A stretch of DNA of 64,000 nt from Emydura subglobosa (lineage: Eukaryota > Chordata > Testudines > Chelidae): the NCBI GenBank assembly GCA_007922225.1, contig ML679966.1:38717943-38781942 (forward strand), written 5' to 3'. The translations under genes and the position numbers were made by a program. The notes under the pieces are model-generated. The model worked only from the letters and a program-made list of their open reading frames with translations, ran no database searches and was not told the origin of the DNA. Positions 46,106 through 57,985 of this stretch are shown here, in pieces. Within the stretch, counting starts at the first letter, position 1; every line of letters begins with the position of its first letter.

Positions 46106-48434
46106 TGTGTATTATAGGATGGAAAAGGAAGCAAATAATATAGAATAGGTTCTACTTTTTTATATTACAATTAACCATGTTTGCTGGATTTAAATACTTG
46201 CTAGTCATTTTTAGACATGAAATGTGTTTTTAGGTCACTTTTGTGTCTGTTTCGATAAAATATTAACATTGCAATTAGTGCTTTGACACCACATGCAAGA
46301 TGGCTGAAAACCTATCTTTTTTTTTTTTTTGTTGTTAAAATGGGTCCGTATGTGTTAAATTGGTTCCTTTCCTGCTAAGAAAATAATGGCAACTCAAAGC
46401 AAAGTGGACTTTGACAAACATTTCTGGTAATGTATGCATCCCCATTTTACTGCAGATATGGCAAATAACAGGATCCAAATGGTTACTCTTTCTTGTTTAG
46501 CCACTTCATACTACATTACAGGTTGCAGTTGCTCTTTTACTCTCAAAAGCTTCTACTCAGCCTTCTTGCTTCCTGTTAATGGTGTTGTCCTTCTTGAACA
46601 GATCTGTTTGCTGTTGTAATTGTCCCTTCTTCCTCCAAATATCTGTTATACTGGAGTTAAATTTCTCCCCCAAATGAATTTCTCCTCACAATTCTGCTTC
46701 CAGAATCTAGTATAATCTTATAAGATGTTTTTACTCTTAATATACATTTATAAGATGGAATTTTGCTAATTGAATGTTAACTTTGTGTTCTGCATTTATT
46801 GTAAGCATATATTGTACTGAGAGTTTAACACCCCACTCTCCTCACCCAGCACCAATATCTCATGATTTGAAACCATGTCATTTTTTGTCCAGATACAGTG
46901 TGATGAGAGCTTGTATATGCTAAAAATGGAGCCTGTAAAGGAAGGAACTAACAAATGATATTTTGAAGGAGTGTTCTTGAGGTGAAACATATGAAGAGGA
47001 CTGTGCCTCCAGGAGGATAGATAGATTGATTAAGGAGGAGGATAATGGAGAAAAGAAACCTTTTTATTTGGTCAGGAAAAAAGTTGTTGGTCATTCTGAG
47101 AACCATTTCAGTGGCGTGAAGAGGGTAGAAGACATGTTAGAATGCACCACGGTAGATACTGGTAGAGAGGAAATTGAAGTAATAGCACTAAAATGTGTAC
47201 TCCAGGAGGTTGAAAGCAAAGAAGGAGAGAAAAGGGATCAGAAGACTTTTTTTGTCTTGGGGGTGGGGAGAGGAGGGATAAGCATGAGGAAGATCAGGCT
47301 GAGCAGTTAGGGACTAGTGGAAGAGAACATGAGACCGCTTCACAGTCAGATCTTAGGTTGAAGGGGTGGGGGAAGAGTATTGAGGAGGAAAAGGAAGTCA
47401 TTTATATTGCGTAGGGTTATTTGTTTATAGTTTGAAAAATCAGCAGAATCTTGGTTGGAGAGGTGTAAGTCAGATGTTAGGAAAAGAGCTTCATGAAGTA
47501 GAAGAACTAGAACTATTGGCAAGGAAGCTAACTTACATGAAGAGTATGAGAGCAGATTGCATAAGGGCTACAGTGCACACCGGAAGTGGATGCAAAGCAT
47601 GAGTCAAGATTGGAGACCTTTAGGAAGAGGAATGGCAATGCAGGAGGTAAGAAGAAGAAGATAGAGTTATAGGTATCAATCATATTATCTACTGAAGAGA
47701 GGGCAACTATTGAGGGAAAGAGTGAGTGGAAGAAAATAAGAACGCTAAGATGTTGATGGTCTAATTTATTGACAAGGAATCATTGCCTTAATTTATTGGG
47801 AAATGGCGGTGGATAGCTTTGTTTAAAATGCACACTGTAAGTTCTTAAGTAATCATAAAAGTATTTTTGCCATTTTAGTAGCTTGGAATCCAACTTTTTA
47901 AGTTTTTCCTGCATAAATTATATACAATTTTTAAGTTAGCATGCAAATGTTTTAAATTTGGATACTTGAGTTCTTAAATTCTAACAATGAGGGAAGGAAT
48001 TTACTTTAATTGACATCTTGCCAGCCAATATATCCCTTATTGCTGAGCTTTATAAATTGTATGTGTTTGCAGTGCTTACATGAATACATAGAACTATAAG
48101 CACACTATTATTCCTTTGCTGCATTGAGCTTATTACTTATAATCTGACTGCTGCTTTGCATTGTAAACATCATGATTATCTGTAACTGAGGAGACAAATA
48201 GGTGCAGGCCCTCCTCTCTATACATACATACATATGTATACATACACACACAATATCAGATAAGTAATAAGGGATAAAGAGAGAACTTCTTGGAAAGTGA
48301 CTAGAGGGGAGAATAAGATAGAAACTTCGTCTGCTGGTTCACATATAAGAATTAATGTAGTTGGAGGAAGCTTCGTTTTGTGGCTTGAGGCCTATATATT
48401 ATACAGTACCTTTACCTCAAACAACACTTCCTCC
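46106..48434. other. Intron with purine-rich stretch 46980-47760
   Basis: 46980-47760 has strong A/G bias on the plus strand. It holds an open frame (47026-47310, MIKEEDNGEKKPF...) that is most likely a composition effect. A 14-base poly-T lies at 46317-46330. CA/TA microsatellite text lies at 48222-48250. Confidence 0.5.
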
Positions 48435-48841
48435 TAGGGTTGTAAATATTGGTTACAAAAGGTAACTGTTTAAACTATTAAAATTATTATCGGTTAACCA
48501 TTTAACTGATAACAATTTTGTGTCCGCCCCCACACACTCCGACCCCTCCCCTCAGGGCCAGGGTAGCACCCCTGCCTGGCTGTGCAGGGGACTCCTGTCT
48601 CGGACCCGTGGTCCCCAGTGCTCTGCAGTGGGGTGCTAAGCAGCGCCTGCACCAGAGCCTTGACCTCCCCAGGCAGCAGCAGCTGTGTGGCCACTTCCGC
48701 TGTGACTTGACGCCGTCACCATGGAGAGCTTGCGCTGCCGGTTAACCCCTGTGCCACCGAGTAACTGCTAAGTATTAGTCTTGGTGGCAAGACTAATACT
48801 TAATGATTAACCATTTAATCATTAAGTATTTTACATCCCTA
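48435..48841. mobile_element. hAT non-autonomous element with GC-rich core
   Basis: 407 bp with ends TAGGGTTGTAAATA and (reverse) TAGGGATGTAAAATA, flanked by identical 8-bp CTTCCTCC (48427-48434 and 48842-48849). The right end holds a perfect 14-bp hairpin (48770-48783 with 48788-48801) and a second near-palindrome (TTAATGATTAACC/TTTAATCATTAA). The core 48520-48735 is strongly GC-rich. No transposase. Confidence 0.88.
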
Positions 48842-48849
48842 CTTCCTCC

Positions 48850-51289
48850 AAATGTAAATTATTTAGCCTTATTTGCTTGTCTTGGATAAAATAATAATTT
48901 GAATGGCAGAAATTATGTTTATAGTCACTTTTTCTTTTTTTCTCTTTCCTCTTCTTTGAAGTAGTCATTAAAATAGCTGTCTTAAAAACCAAATCATGTT
49001 ACAGTGAGGCTGGTTTAAAAAGATGTGTGGCGTCTATAGAAAAGCATTTATGGTTGCATTCACTTCTCATATTTTCTGTACTTTGATAGCTTTTCACATC
49101 ATTATTTATTTTAAACTAGCAAATTTAGTTTGTCTAGTCGTTAATGACCTGAACTTTGAATAAAATAGATTTGACTTCTATGAGATGGCCTGTAAACTTG
49201 TCAAATTTGACATCATCCTAAGCATTTTATATTAATGATTGATATCTGCCTTGAGACTCATTAGCTGATACTTCATGGATAATATATTATTTTGTGAATA
49301 TAGACACAATTATGGTGGAGGAAGACTATACTTGGGAGGAAAAATCTCTGACCAGCTAACAGTTTTCCTTATCATTAAAGATTCATGTTGATTCTCTACC
49401 ACTTTCCACTTTGTGCAGTCATCTGCTCTGTGCAAAGTGAGAGTAAAGTGGATATAAATACTATTAAATCTGAATGGTAGGTATATTTAGATTGATTTTA
49501 CTTTCACTTTGTATGTAAGCAGACGACTGTATAAGATGCAATGCTGTGGAAAATGAGGCCCATAAATAAAGTGTTTTTTTTTTAAAGTCACTATTCCTAC
49601 AATCTATAACTTGTTCAGTGATAAAATACTTCATTCCAGCAAGCAAATCTTACTCTTCACAAACTGTCTTAATGCCTGATGTATATTTTAACTTGTGTTG
49701 GTTTGTAATAGAAATTCTTCAGTGAGAAATTATATACACACTCATAGTTCAGAAAGTAATGGAAGTTGATATAGTACAATGAATTTCTGATACATTGTAT
49801 TTAATTTTACCTACTCTTTGGTCAAGAAACTTGTATAGTACCCATAGATCATGTGGCTCACAGACTATTGCTATTGTACAAATGTATTTTTGGTTGTTAC
49901 ACTTAGATAAATAGAAAAACATACCTGTAATAAAACCCAGAGGGTGGAAATCCTGCTTTTTGAAGTCAATGGGAATTTTGCCATGACTTCATTGGGGCCA
50001 GGATTTCTCTCACATTAATTTTAAATTTATTAACTGGATTTTTTTTAAAAGTGTGTATACTGAATGAAAACTCTAATGATACATTCTCATATTTGTCACA
50101 TTACCTTTAAACAGATGTTGGCTAAATGGTAGTAATGACATGCTAATTTAAGAGTCACTAAAAGATTTTAATATTCTATAATGCAAGACAATGGTATAAA
50201 TTGTTAAATATATAGGGTTTTGTACAACAATATCTGTGCATATAGTCTTTTAACATTTATGTGTTTATAAATTGCTAAATTTTGAGGGACAAAATAGCTT
50301 GCTTTTGACCATGTCATCCTTTGCTTCAGTTGTCACCACTTAGTAACCAGACAGTTAGTTTTTGAGAGCCATCTTGTGCTTTGTGCAGGCTACACCTGCA
50401 GGAGAGATAGTAAGTAACTCATCAGCCTCCCTAGGTAGTCTACTACTTATTGTTCTTTTCAGGAACACACTTTTCTGTTCACTACATGTTCTCTTGTGCT
50501 AGAAGCAGGGGGATTGGCCCTTATCACAATCATTTAAATCTAATACTGGAGTTATTTGTAGAACTGCTATGGGAATACAGAAATTTACTTCCACATATCT
50601 CTGTACAGCTGAGGAACTTCTGTTTAAAATTGTTACGTGAGCTGCATTATCTAACTGCCTGTGTGTTATCTTTAGTTTATATTGTTACTTCACGATTGGG
50701 TGATCTTATTTGGAGACTGCTTCTCTTTGGGGCTATGGATCTACACAGCTTATGAAAGAACCTATGGGTTTTGTCACTGCTGCTCAACACTTCTTGCTAC
50801 TAGACACCATGAACTAGATAGGTTAGCATTACTGTTCCCATTACAGTAACTTTTATTAAAGTTGAGAACTGCTGACTCTACACTAGTTTTGCAGTCATGA
50901 AATTATAGTACTTTAATGTAAGTGGATATATTAGAGCTGGGTGGAAACTGGATTTTTCATTTCAAGCGGAATGTTGTGAATCTGAGTTATTTCTTTCTGT
51001 TCTGAAATGGAACAAAAGCAAGAGTTGAATTGAGATTTAAAAAAAAACCTCATTTCTGGTCAATCTAAATGTTTTCTTCCAATTTTATTTTGTATTATCT
51101 ATTTAAAATAATGAATGAAATTTGACAGATGATTGAAATGTTCTGTTCCCAAAGTCAAGACATTCCATTTTAACCTTATCAGTATGCTTTTTAAAGTCTT
51201 TTCTTTCAAAAAATTTTGCTTGAAATGGACACATTTAGGTAAATACACAGGCTTTGATGAATTGGCATTTTCCAACAGGCACCAAAAAT
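48850..51289. other. Intron, AT-rich, one small repeat
   Basis: A palindromic repeat lies at 49941-50014 (GTGGAAATCCTGC ... GAAGTCAATGGG ... GGGGCCAGGATTTCTC). A frame at 50450-50755 (101 codons) shows no known domain. Confidence 0.5.
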
Positions 51290-51610
51290 AATCTTGTGGT
51301 TAAAGCACTGGACTGCTAACTCAAGAGTTCTGTGTTAAGTTTACAGTTCATCCATAGGCTTCCTGGATAACTTAGCCCAAGTCACTCAATCTCGCTGTGC
51401 CTCCAGTCCCATTCCCAGTTGTCCAGCTTCACATTGTATCCCTTTTGTAGACTCGTTGTCTTTCCTCTCTGTTTAGAGTATAGATTTTTTCAGGGCTGGG
51501 ATTGTCTCTTAATGTAGTCATGCAGTGCCCACCACAATAATGCCATAATGTATGCTAGGGGCTCTAGGCAGTACTGTAATACTACTACTCAATGTGAAAT
51601 AGTGTTAATG
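51290..51610 (+). mobile_element. MIR-family SINE
   Basis: TGTGGTTAAAGCACTGGACTGCTAACTCAAGAGTTCTG is the tRNA-like head. AGCCCAAGTCACTCAATCTCGCTGTGCCTCCAG is the MIR core. A tail AGGGCTGGGATTGTCTCTTAATG ... GGGGCTCTAGGCAGTACTGTAATAC follows. Diverged, oriented with the plus strand. Confidence 0.8.
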
Positions 51611-51741
51611 ATGATCAAATTCAGACACTCCATTTGAAAAGAAATATCTTTGCCCAAAATAATAGATACTTCACTTTCACAAAAGAATCAATTTTTAACT
51701 ATAGAATACCATAATGCGAACTTTTTTTTCCTTTTTGCATC

Positions 51742-52040
51742 GATTAGGACACTAAGGCTACATCTATACATGTTGCTGGGAGTGCGATTCCCAGGGTGAG
51801 TAGAAATACTTGTGCGAGTGTGCTACATATAGTGTTGTGTCTGTAGTAGCTTGAGCAGTGAGCACAGGCTATCTGCTCTGACTACAAACTTGCCCAGATC
51901 TCATAGGTACATACTCAGGGCAATTAGCCTGTGCTGCTGCATGCTGCTTCTTATGTTACCAAGGCTAACTACTGTTTTTAGTGTGCTAGCTTGACTATGC
52001 CTGCTTGAGCTCGAGCTCAAGTGTAGTCTTAGCTCATGCT
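51742..52040. mobile_element. Foldback-type DNA repeat
   Basis: The left part (AAGGCTACATCTATACATGTTGCTGGGAGTGCGATTCCCAG) and right part (TTTTTAGTGTGCTAGC...CTCAAGTGTAGTCTTAG) are worn inverted halves. Around the centre, GAGCACAGGCTATC and AATTAGCCTGTGCTG also pair. Near the right end is an 18-bp perfect palindrome, CTTGAGCTCGAGCTCAAG (52004-52021). Confidence 0.6.
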
Positions 52041-53014
52041 CAGATTGTTACTGCTTTGTCTTCAGAAAAGTATGTGGAATTTCTTCCTTTTTCACCATAA
52101 TGTTCCTACCACTTTTCTCTTGTTGTTGGACATTACTGATCTTCAGAGGTCTAAACCTTTCTTTTCTGTACATCTGTGTAACTGCAAGTTTTGGAAATAG
52201 AAGACTTTTATAGAAAGTTTGGGTCATCAAGTTTTACATTCTTATTCTCTGAGTGGTATTTACAGTGTCCTAAGTTGCAGTGTTGGAGTCCTGTAGTTAT
52301 ACAATATGGGAAGCTATGGCAATGCAATTTCTGTTTTCTTTCTAGCTGTAGAGATAATTTGAGTGCTTTGTGGAGTACATGGTATGAATTAATGGAATGT
52401 GCTTGTGTTTGTCATGCTTTTCAATAGAACACTACTATAGGCTTAAATGAAAAATTAAGGTAAGTATTAGGAGGTAAAAAGAACAAGTAGCTTGAAAATG
52501 GTGCATGAGGCAGATGAGGGTATACTGCAATTACTACACTTGTATCTTCAACCAGCACCCGTCTGTGAAGACAGGTTACGAACAGTGGAGAGCTAAAGCC
52601 ATGGATAAGATGAAAGATAAGTGAGGAGTATGATAAATATGGAGAGCTGTTTACATAATTTTATGGAAAGACTCACTGTTTTAAGTGAAGATGTAAATTG
52701 CAGCTGGAAATGTGGGACCTCTTTTCAGTGCGTTATAGCTCCATGTTCTCCTTCCATCATTTTGTCCAGTATTTCAATCTAGGTTTAATATCTATGGAAC
52801 CATTTGATTAGTAGTAAGATCTGATATGGCTTTTGTTAATCCAACAGGTGAAGGCGGGGATCCAGTTCTCCCAACCACAAATGTTCAAATGTCTTGAGTT
52901 GGGTCCTTGAAAAATCAAGAGATTGGCTTAAATAATGAGTTTCTATTGATTGATTGATTAGTTGATTTGGCTTTTATTTGTCTTCTGGTTTCTAAGCCTT
53001 TATGGTTTCTAAGC
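52041..53014. other. Intron, AT-rich, no feature seen
   Basis: A TTGATTGATTGATTAGTTGATTT run lies at 52946-52969. A 16-bp unit, TTTCTAAGCCTTTATG/TTTCTAAGCCTTTAGA, is doubled at 52989-53021. Confidence 0.5.
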
Positions 53015-53022
53015 CTTTAGAG

Positions 53023-53428
53023 CAGTGGTGCCCACACTTTTCCTGTGTGCCTCCCCCATCAGTAATAGAATATGTCCATGGCCCCCCTCCATTACTGCAC
53101 AGTTGGCTCAGCAGGGGAGCTTGGGCTGAAGGCAGAGTTGAGGGCAGAATTGGTGATGGGGGAGAAGCTTGGGCTAGAGGCAGAGGTGGCCTGGAGAAGA
53201 GAGGGAATGAGGGCAGAGCTGGGCTGGGAGTGGAGCAGAGGGAGGAGTGAAGCTGTGACTGGGGTCGAAGCTGGGTTGGGGTAGAGCAGGGGGCGGAACA
53301 GGGTTGGGGTGGAATGAAGTTGGGTGGCTCTCCTTCCTGGCCCCACATGGGGGCAGATCTTGACCCCACCACATGTGCCCTGAACATTCCTCTATTTTCC
53401 TATATGCCCCACAGTTTGTGGTCCACTG
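53023..53428. mobile_element. hAT non-autonomous element, GC/purine-rich core
   Basis: 406 bp with inverted ends CAGTGGTGCCCACACTTTTC and (reverse) CAGTGGACCACAAACTGTGG, flanked by identical 8-bp CTTTAGAG (53015-53022 and 53429-53436). The core is a purine-rich, minisatellite-like run of GGGCTGRRGGCAGAG variants, which creates open frames on both strands that are not genes. No transposase. Confidence 0.88.
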
Positions 53429-53436
53429 CTTTAGAG

Positions 53437-53889
53437 TACACTCGAATCATGTTTTATTTATTTTCTCCAGGTTTTTCCTCTTGAAAGCTAGACTTTTATT
53501 TATTTAAAAGAAAAAAAAAAAAGAAAGCTAAGATTCTCTAATTGCAGAAATCCAGGAGCTGGGGCTTTAAGAAATACAACAAATATCATGAGCCTTATGA
53601 TAAAATCATGAGTTGGAAACAATAGGAATCACAACCACTGCTTCCCTCTATCTTTCCCCTGGAAAACTGCAGTTTTCTGATGAAACCTTGGCTTTGCATG
53701 TTAAACAGCTGTTTTTCATAAAGCCATCTTGATGATTACCTAGTTCTTGATGTTTGTAAGTTGATAGCAAATTTCACCTTTTATGAAGAAATCTAATTTT
53801 TCTCTGGTATTGAAGCTAGCTGCACACAAGAGAATCAAACAGCTTTACATCTGCCCTTCCCAAGAATCTCCCTGCATTGATAGATATGG
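53437..53889. other. Intron, no feature seen
   Basis: A poly-A-rich run lies at 53508-53525. Nothing else. Confidence 0.5.
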
Positions 53890-54060
53890 GTACTTCATTG
53901 GCCTTCAAAACTTTTGGATCCCTTCCTATTTTTCATAAGCTTTTTTAAAATAAAAACCAATGATAGTGGCTGAGGTAGTTTTAAGTTTAATTCTCTAAGC
54001 ATCTTGGGATGAATACCATTTGGTCTTGGAGATCTGACACTTTTTTTTTTCTTTTCTTGA
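53890..54060 (-). mobile_element. CR1 RT fragment
   Basis: On the minus strand: SVRSPRPNGIHPKMLREL and LSLVFILKKLMKN, matching the CR1 RT segment that begins the palm domain (SPGPDGIHP-type). Very short and diverged. Confidence 0.7.
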
Positions 54061-56339
54061 TGATAAACGCTGAACGATTTTTCTTTTAACCTGCATTTCC
54101 TCTTATCAAAAAATAAACGAACACTAAGGTAGGCAAATGTTTGTCTTTGTTTTAAATTGTGTCTTATTGTCTTCTGAATAGCCAAAACACAGTAATTTTT
54201 AGTTCTCCAATTTTCAGTTCCTCAGAATTTACTATGTTTGTTCTGCAGGAGAGTATACATTTCCTTTAATTGTTTATGATAAGCAGCATTTATTTAAAGA
54301 GGGAAGAGAATTTATGTTAACTGGTATAATCTGCAATTTCCACTTCTGTGTTTTTTGTTGTTTTTATTTTTGGCTTCCCTAAATTTTATTTTCATTATAT
54401 TCTTTTTATATATTACATGCGTGCATACAACTTTCTGTTGCTTTATCTTCCTGTTCATTGTTTGTTTTTCATCTAATCTTTATCCCCCTGGGTATTCTTA
54501 AAAATATTTCTGTTGGGCTCTCAGTAGTAGTGTATGGAATGTAGTCGGTACTGCATGAATTTCAGTTTAATATTGAGTTCTGCTCTGCTGAAGCTTTCAG
54601 TCTTTTTTGTTCTCTTTATTTCAAGTCTTTCCTATTACTGCTCAGAGTAGTGAAGGTGTTTGGCAGTGACATCCTATGGCATTATTTCCACACCTACACC
54701 CAATAATGTTGCTTGAATTTTGCCATTCTTCACATATACATGCTCCCTATCCCCTCATTCTCTGTTATAGCTAGTATGCATCATGCAGCAGTACATTTCA
54801 TTTAAAAAAAACAGGGAATCTGGCCCAAAATACAGCATGCATATAACACTATTACAATCAGTCATTGGTGGTTCAATATCTTTCCCACCCCTCTTTCCTG
54901 CCCATTTTATTGTACTACAGATTCCTATTGGCCAGGGCACCACTGCAGGAGGCTGAATGAATTCCAGTAAGCCTAAAAAGCTTAAGGCCCCCTTCTTTGA
55001 ATTGTTTGAGTAAAGCAGAAAATAGCTCTACATATGCAGAAAACAGCTATATATACAGAATATAGGTGTCTCCCTATACAGACTACAGCTCTTCTACTGA
55101 ACAAATATTGACCCTGCTCTATTTTTATTCCTGAATGAAAATAATCATGTGACTCTTAGCTGGGGTCCTCCCTCTTCTCCTAGTGCTTCCTCCAGAAAAA
55201 TAACTTCTACAGTTCTCTGTGTTGCCTAGCTCCAAAGAAAAATCCCTTTAATCCCTGTCCCTTGCCTCTTCCTTGTATTTGCAGTTTGAGGGATTGGATG
55301 CAGCAGATAGTTTAAACAAAGGGGAAAAAGATTTTTGTTTTAAGATGGCTAGTCCTAGTCTTTTGGAGGGAGAAGGGAAGGATATGACTTTTGATTATTC
55401 AATGAATGGGACTGCTGATATCCCTAATCTAAAATGATTTTTATTAGCTGTGCAGAAATGCTAGAAAAAGTATTGCACTGTAGTAATGTAAAGCTCAAGG
55501 AAATGTCAAAAAAGAGTCCTTCTCCATCTACTGATGGAGGTAAAGCTCAGAAGTGCTTCTGCTTCTCATTATTCATCTGTTTTATCTTCACTAAATGTGG
55601 TTTGGTCCTAATACTTTTTTCAGTTTCTCTGTACTGCGGAAGGTACAAATATTGCTGTTTAAAGCTTCACTATAGGCTGTTTTCCAAATGGTTATTTTGC
55701 TTGTCATTGTCCATAGAAAATATTGCCATTCTTAAAGATGCTGTTGATAGTCTGATTTCTTAAATTACTCAGTTAGCCTATCCTGCATACACTATTTTGC
55801 CAGAATATCCTTGGAGTAAGTGGATTAAAGCAATGCTGTCCCCTGAGAGAGTGGTGTCGGTGGCATCAATAGCAATGGAAAAAGAGAGAAGAGGAACATA
55901 GGGGAAGAAATAAGTAGTTCAGTCTTCTACATAAAACATTTGAGCTGTCAGTGGACTATCCAAGTTGGTATGTCAGAGAGACAATTGAGCACTGTTGTAC
56001 AGAGGATGGCAGGATAGGTATAGAGTGGTAAGTATGTGTACCATCACACTTCTGTTAAATCTGAGTAGCAGACATCTTGACTTCCTGTAATCTTTGGAAT
56101 TATTTTAATAAAGCAGAGTGTCAGTAAAATTGCAGTTTCCTTCTTTCATCTTTTGGAATTTAACAAGAAAGTTTATAGTCCTTTCATCACAAATAGATCA
56201 GAATGTGAGCATTGAATATTTTGTTTTTGAAACAGCAAGCAGGATAATGTTTGCCTTTTATATTTAATACTTTTAGAGGACACTATATGATTACAAATTC
56301 AGATGTGGGAAAGTGTGAACCTTAGTGAAGAGAAATTCA
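54061..56339. other. Intron, AT-rich, no feature seen
   Basis: The frame at 55434-55763 (109 codons, hydrophobic) has no recognisable motif and is not called. Confidence 0.5.
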
Positions 56340-57985
56340 GGGTCTTCACTGCAGAAGCAGTTCTAGTAATGCTAGAGCTAGCGAAGAGGAGCAGCTAACT
56401 GGAGAGTTTTGTGAGGGAGTTCTCCAGGTGAAGGAGGAAAAACTACGTGATCCTTGAGGGACTTGTCTGTAGTGTGTGTGTGTTTGTGTTTGTCTGTGAT
56501 GTGCTTGCTGCTTGACCAAAGTATATTGTGAGGTCTGTTTGTTTGGGGGACCATGTGCTGATCCCAGCAGCCTGGCAGGCAAGGCTGAGAGCTTCTTAAT
56601 GAGACTTTGATCCCCAAGCCATTAGCACCCATCAACCTTTAACCAGGGGACAGGGCTACTCAGGGAGAACCAGGGGTTTTTAAAAGCCTCCTCCTAAATG
56701 ACCAGAGGAGCAAGTGAACAGGGTTGTGTTGCAAGTTAGTTCTGAGGGGGGGTGGGAAAGTGTGGGGGGCAGATAAACTTAATTAAAAATATTTAAACTA
56801 AAGGCAGTAAACACCCACTGAGCAAAACCAAACAAGACTAATGGAAAGAATTGCAAGAGTAAAAAGAGAATGCAGGCAGAAGTCCAGCCATCGAGTGGGG
56901 GTTATCCAGTTTATTGCACTGAATGCAGCCTGTATGATTATCTGCCCTATGGGTGGTTGGTGAAGGTGTGCATTTGATGCGAGGCACTCCTGACCCTCAG
57001 AGACCATGTATGGGCTTTCGAGACCAGGGTGACTGAACTGGAGGTGCTAAAGGAGAAAGAGAGGTACATAGATAAGACTTTCTGATTCACAGTAGAACAG
57101 TCCCACCCTTGGTCTGACAGCCTCTGTACTGTTGAGAAGGATGAAAGTCTCAGGGAAGGAGAACATCAAACTGGAGCAGAGGGAAACAATCACATAGTTG
57201 GGACCCTTATTCCAGATGATGTCATGGTATCCTCTCGCATGGAGGATACCTCTCTGAGGGAGGGAGCTCCAGATATTAGGAAGAGACAGGTAATAGTAAT
57301 GGGGGATTCCATCGTTAGAAACATAGATAACTGGGTTTGAGATGACTTGCAGTTTTGAATACTGCATGCAGATCTGATCCCCCATCTCAAAAAAGATGTA
57401 TTGGAATTGGAAAAGGTGTAGAAAAGGCCAACAAAAATGATTAGGGATATGGAAAAGCTTCCATATGAGGAGAGATTAATAAGACTGAGAGTTTTCAGCT
57501 AGGAAAAGAGGCGACTAAGGGGGAACATGATAGAGGTCTCTAAAATCATGACTAGTGTGGAGAAAGATAGTAAGAAATTGTTATTTACTCCTCATAACAC
57601 AAGAACTAGGGATCACCAAATGAAGTTAATAGACAACAGGTTTAAAACAAACAAAAGGAAATATTTCTTCACACAATGCACAGTCAACCTGTGGAACTCC
57701 TTGTCAGAGGATGTTGTGAAGGCCAAGACTATAACGGGGTTTAAAAAAAAAAAAACTAGATAAGTTCATGTAGATAGGTCCATCAATGGGTATTAGCCAG
57801 ATGAACAGGTATTGCTGTTTTCCAGAAGCTGGGAATGGGGGACTGGATGGATCACTTGATGATTACTTGTTCATTTCATTCCCTCTGAAGTGCCTGGCAT
57901 TGGCCACTGTTGGAAGACAGGATACTGGCCTAGATGGACAATTGGTCTGATCCAGTATAACCGTTCATATGTTATTAAAGACAGG
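56340..57985 (+). mobile_element. CR1 LINE with 5' end, ORF1 part and 3' end; middle deleted
   Basis: 56340-56800 looks like a CR1 5' leader. Then ORF1 remains: VYCTECSLYDYLPYG (about 56910, a Cys-x2-Cys knuckle), a coiled stretch (FETRVTELEVLKEKER), and VIVMGDSIVRNIDNWV (57293 on), the esterase-type GDS motif known in CR1 ORF1. Directly afterwards (about 57340) the text is the RT C-terminus: PHLKKDVLELEKV, EKRRLRGNMIEV, LFTPHNTRTRDHQMKL, FFTQCTVNLWNSLSEDVV. The 3' tail ends near 57985. Endonuclease and most of RT are missing. It lies within the TUSC3 intron in the sense orientation. Confidence 0.8.
56468..56505 (+). repeat. TG-rich simple repeat
   Basis: GTAGTGTGTGTGTGTTTGTGTTTGTCTGTG within the CR1 leader region. 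Confidence 0.85.

Noticed and set aside
50450..50755. 101-codon frame tested as possible TUSC3 exon
   Set aside because: Does not resemble the thioredoxin-domain sequence expected for TUSC3 exon 2.
53002..53387. Several open frames of 66-131 codons on both strands
   Set aside because: They lie wholly inside the hAT element core, are low-complexity, and arise from purine-rich tandem units.
55434..55763. 109-codon hydrophobic frame in intron 1
   Set aside because: AT-rich composition favours Phe/Leu/Ile codons. No signal peptide logic or family match was seen.
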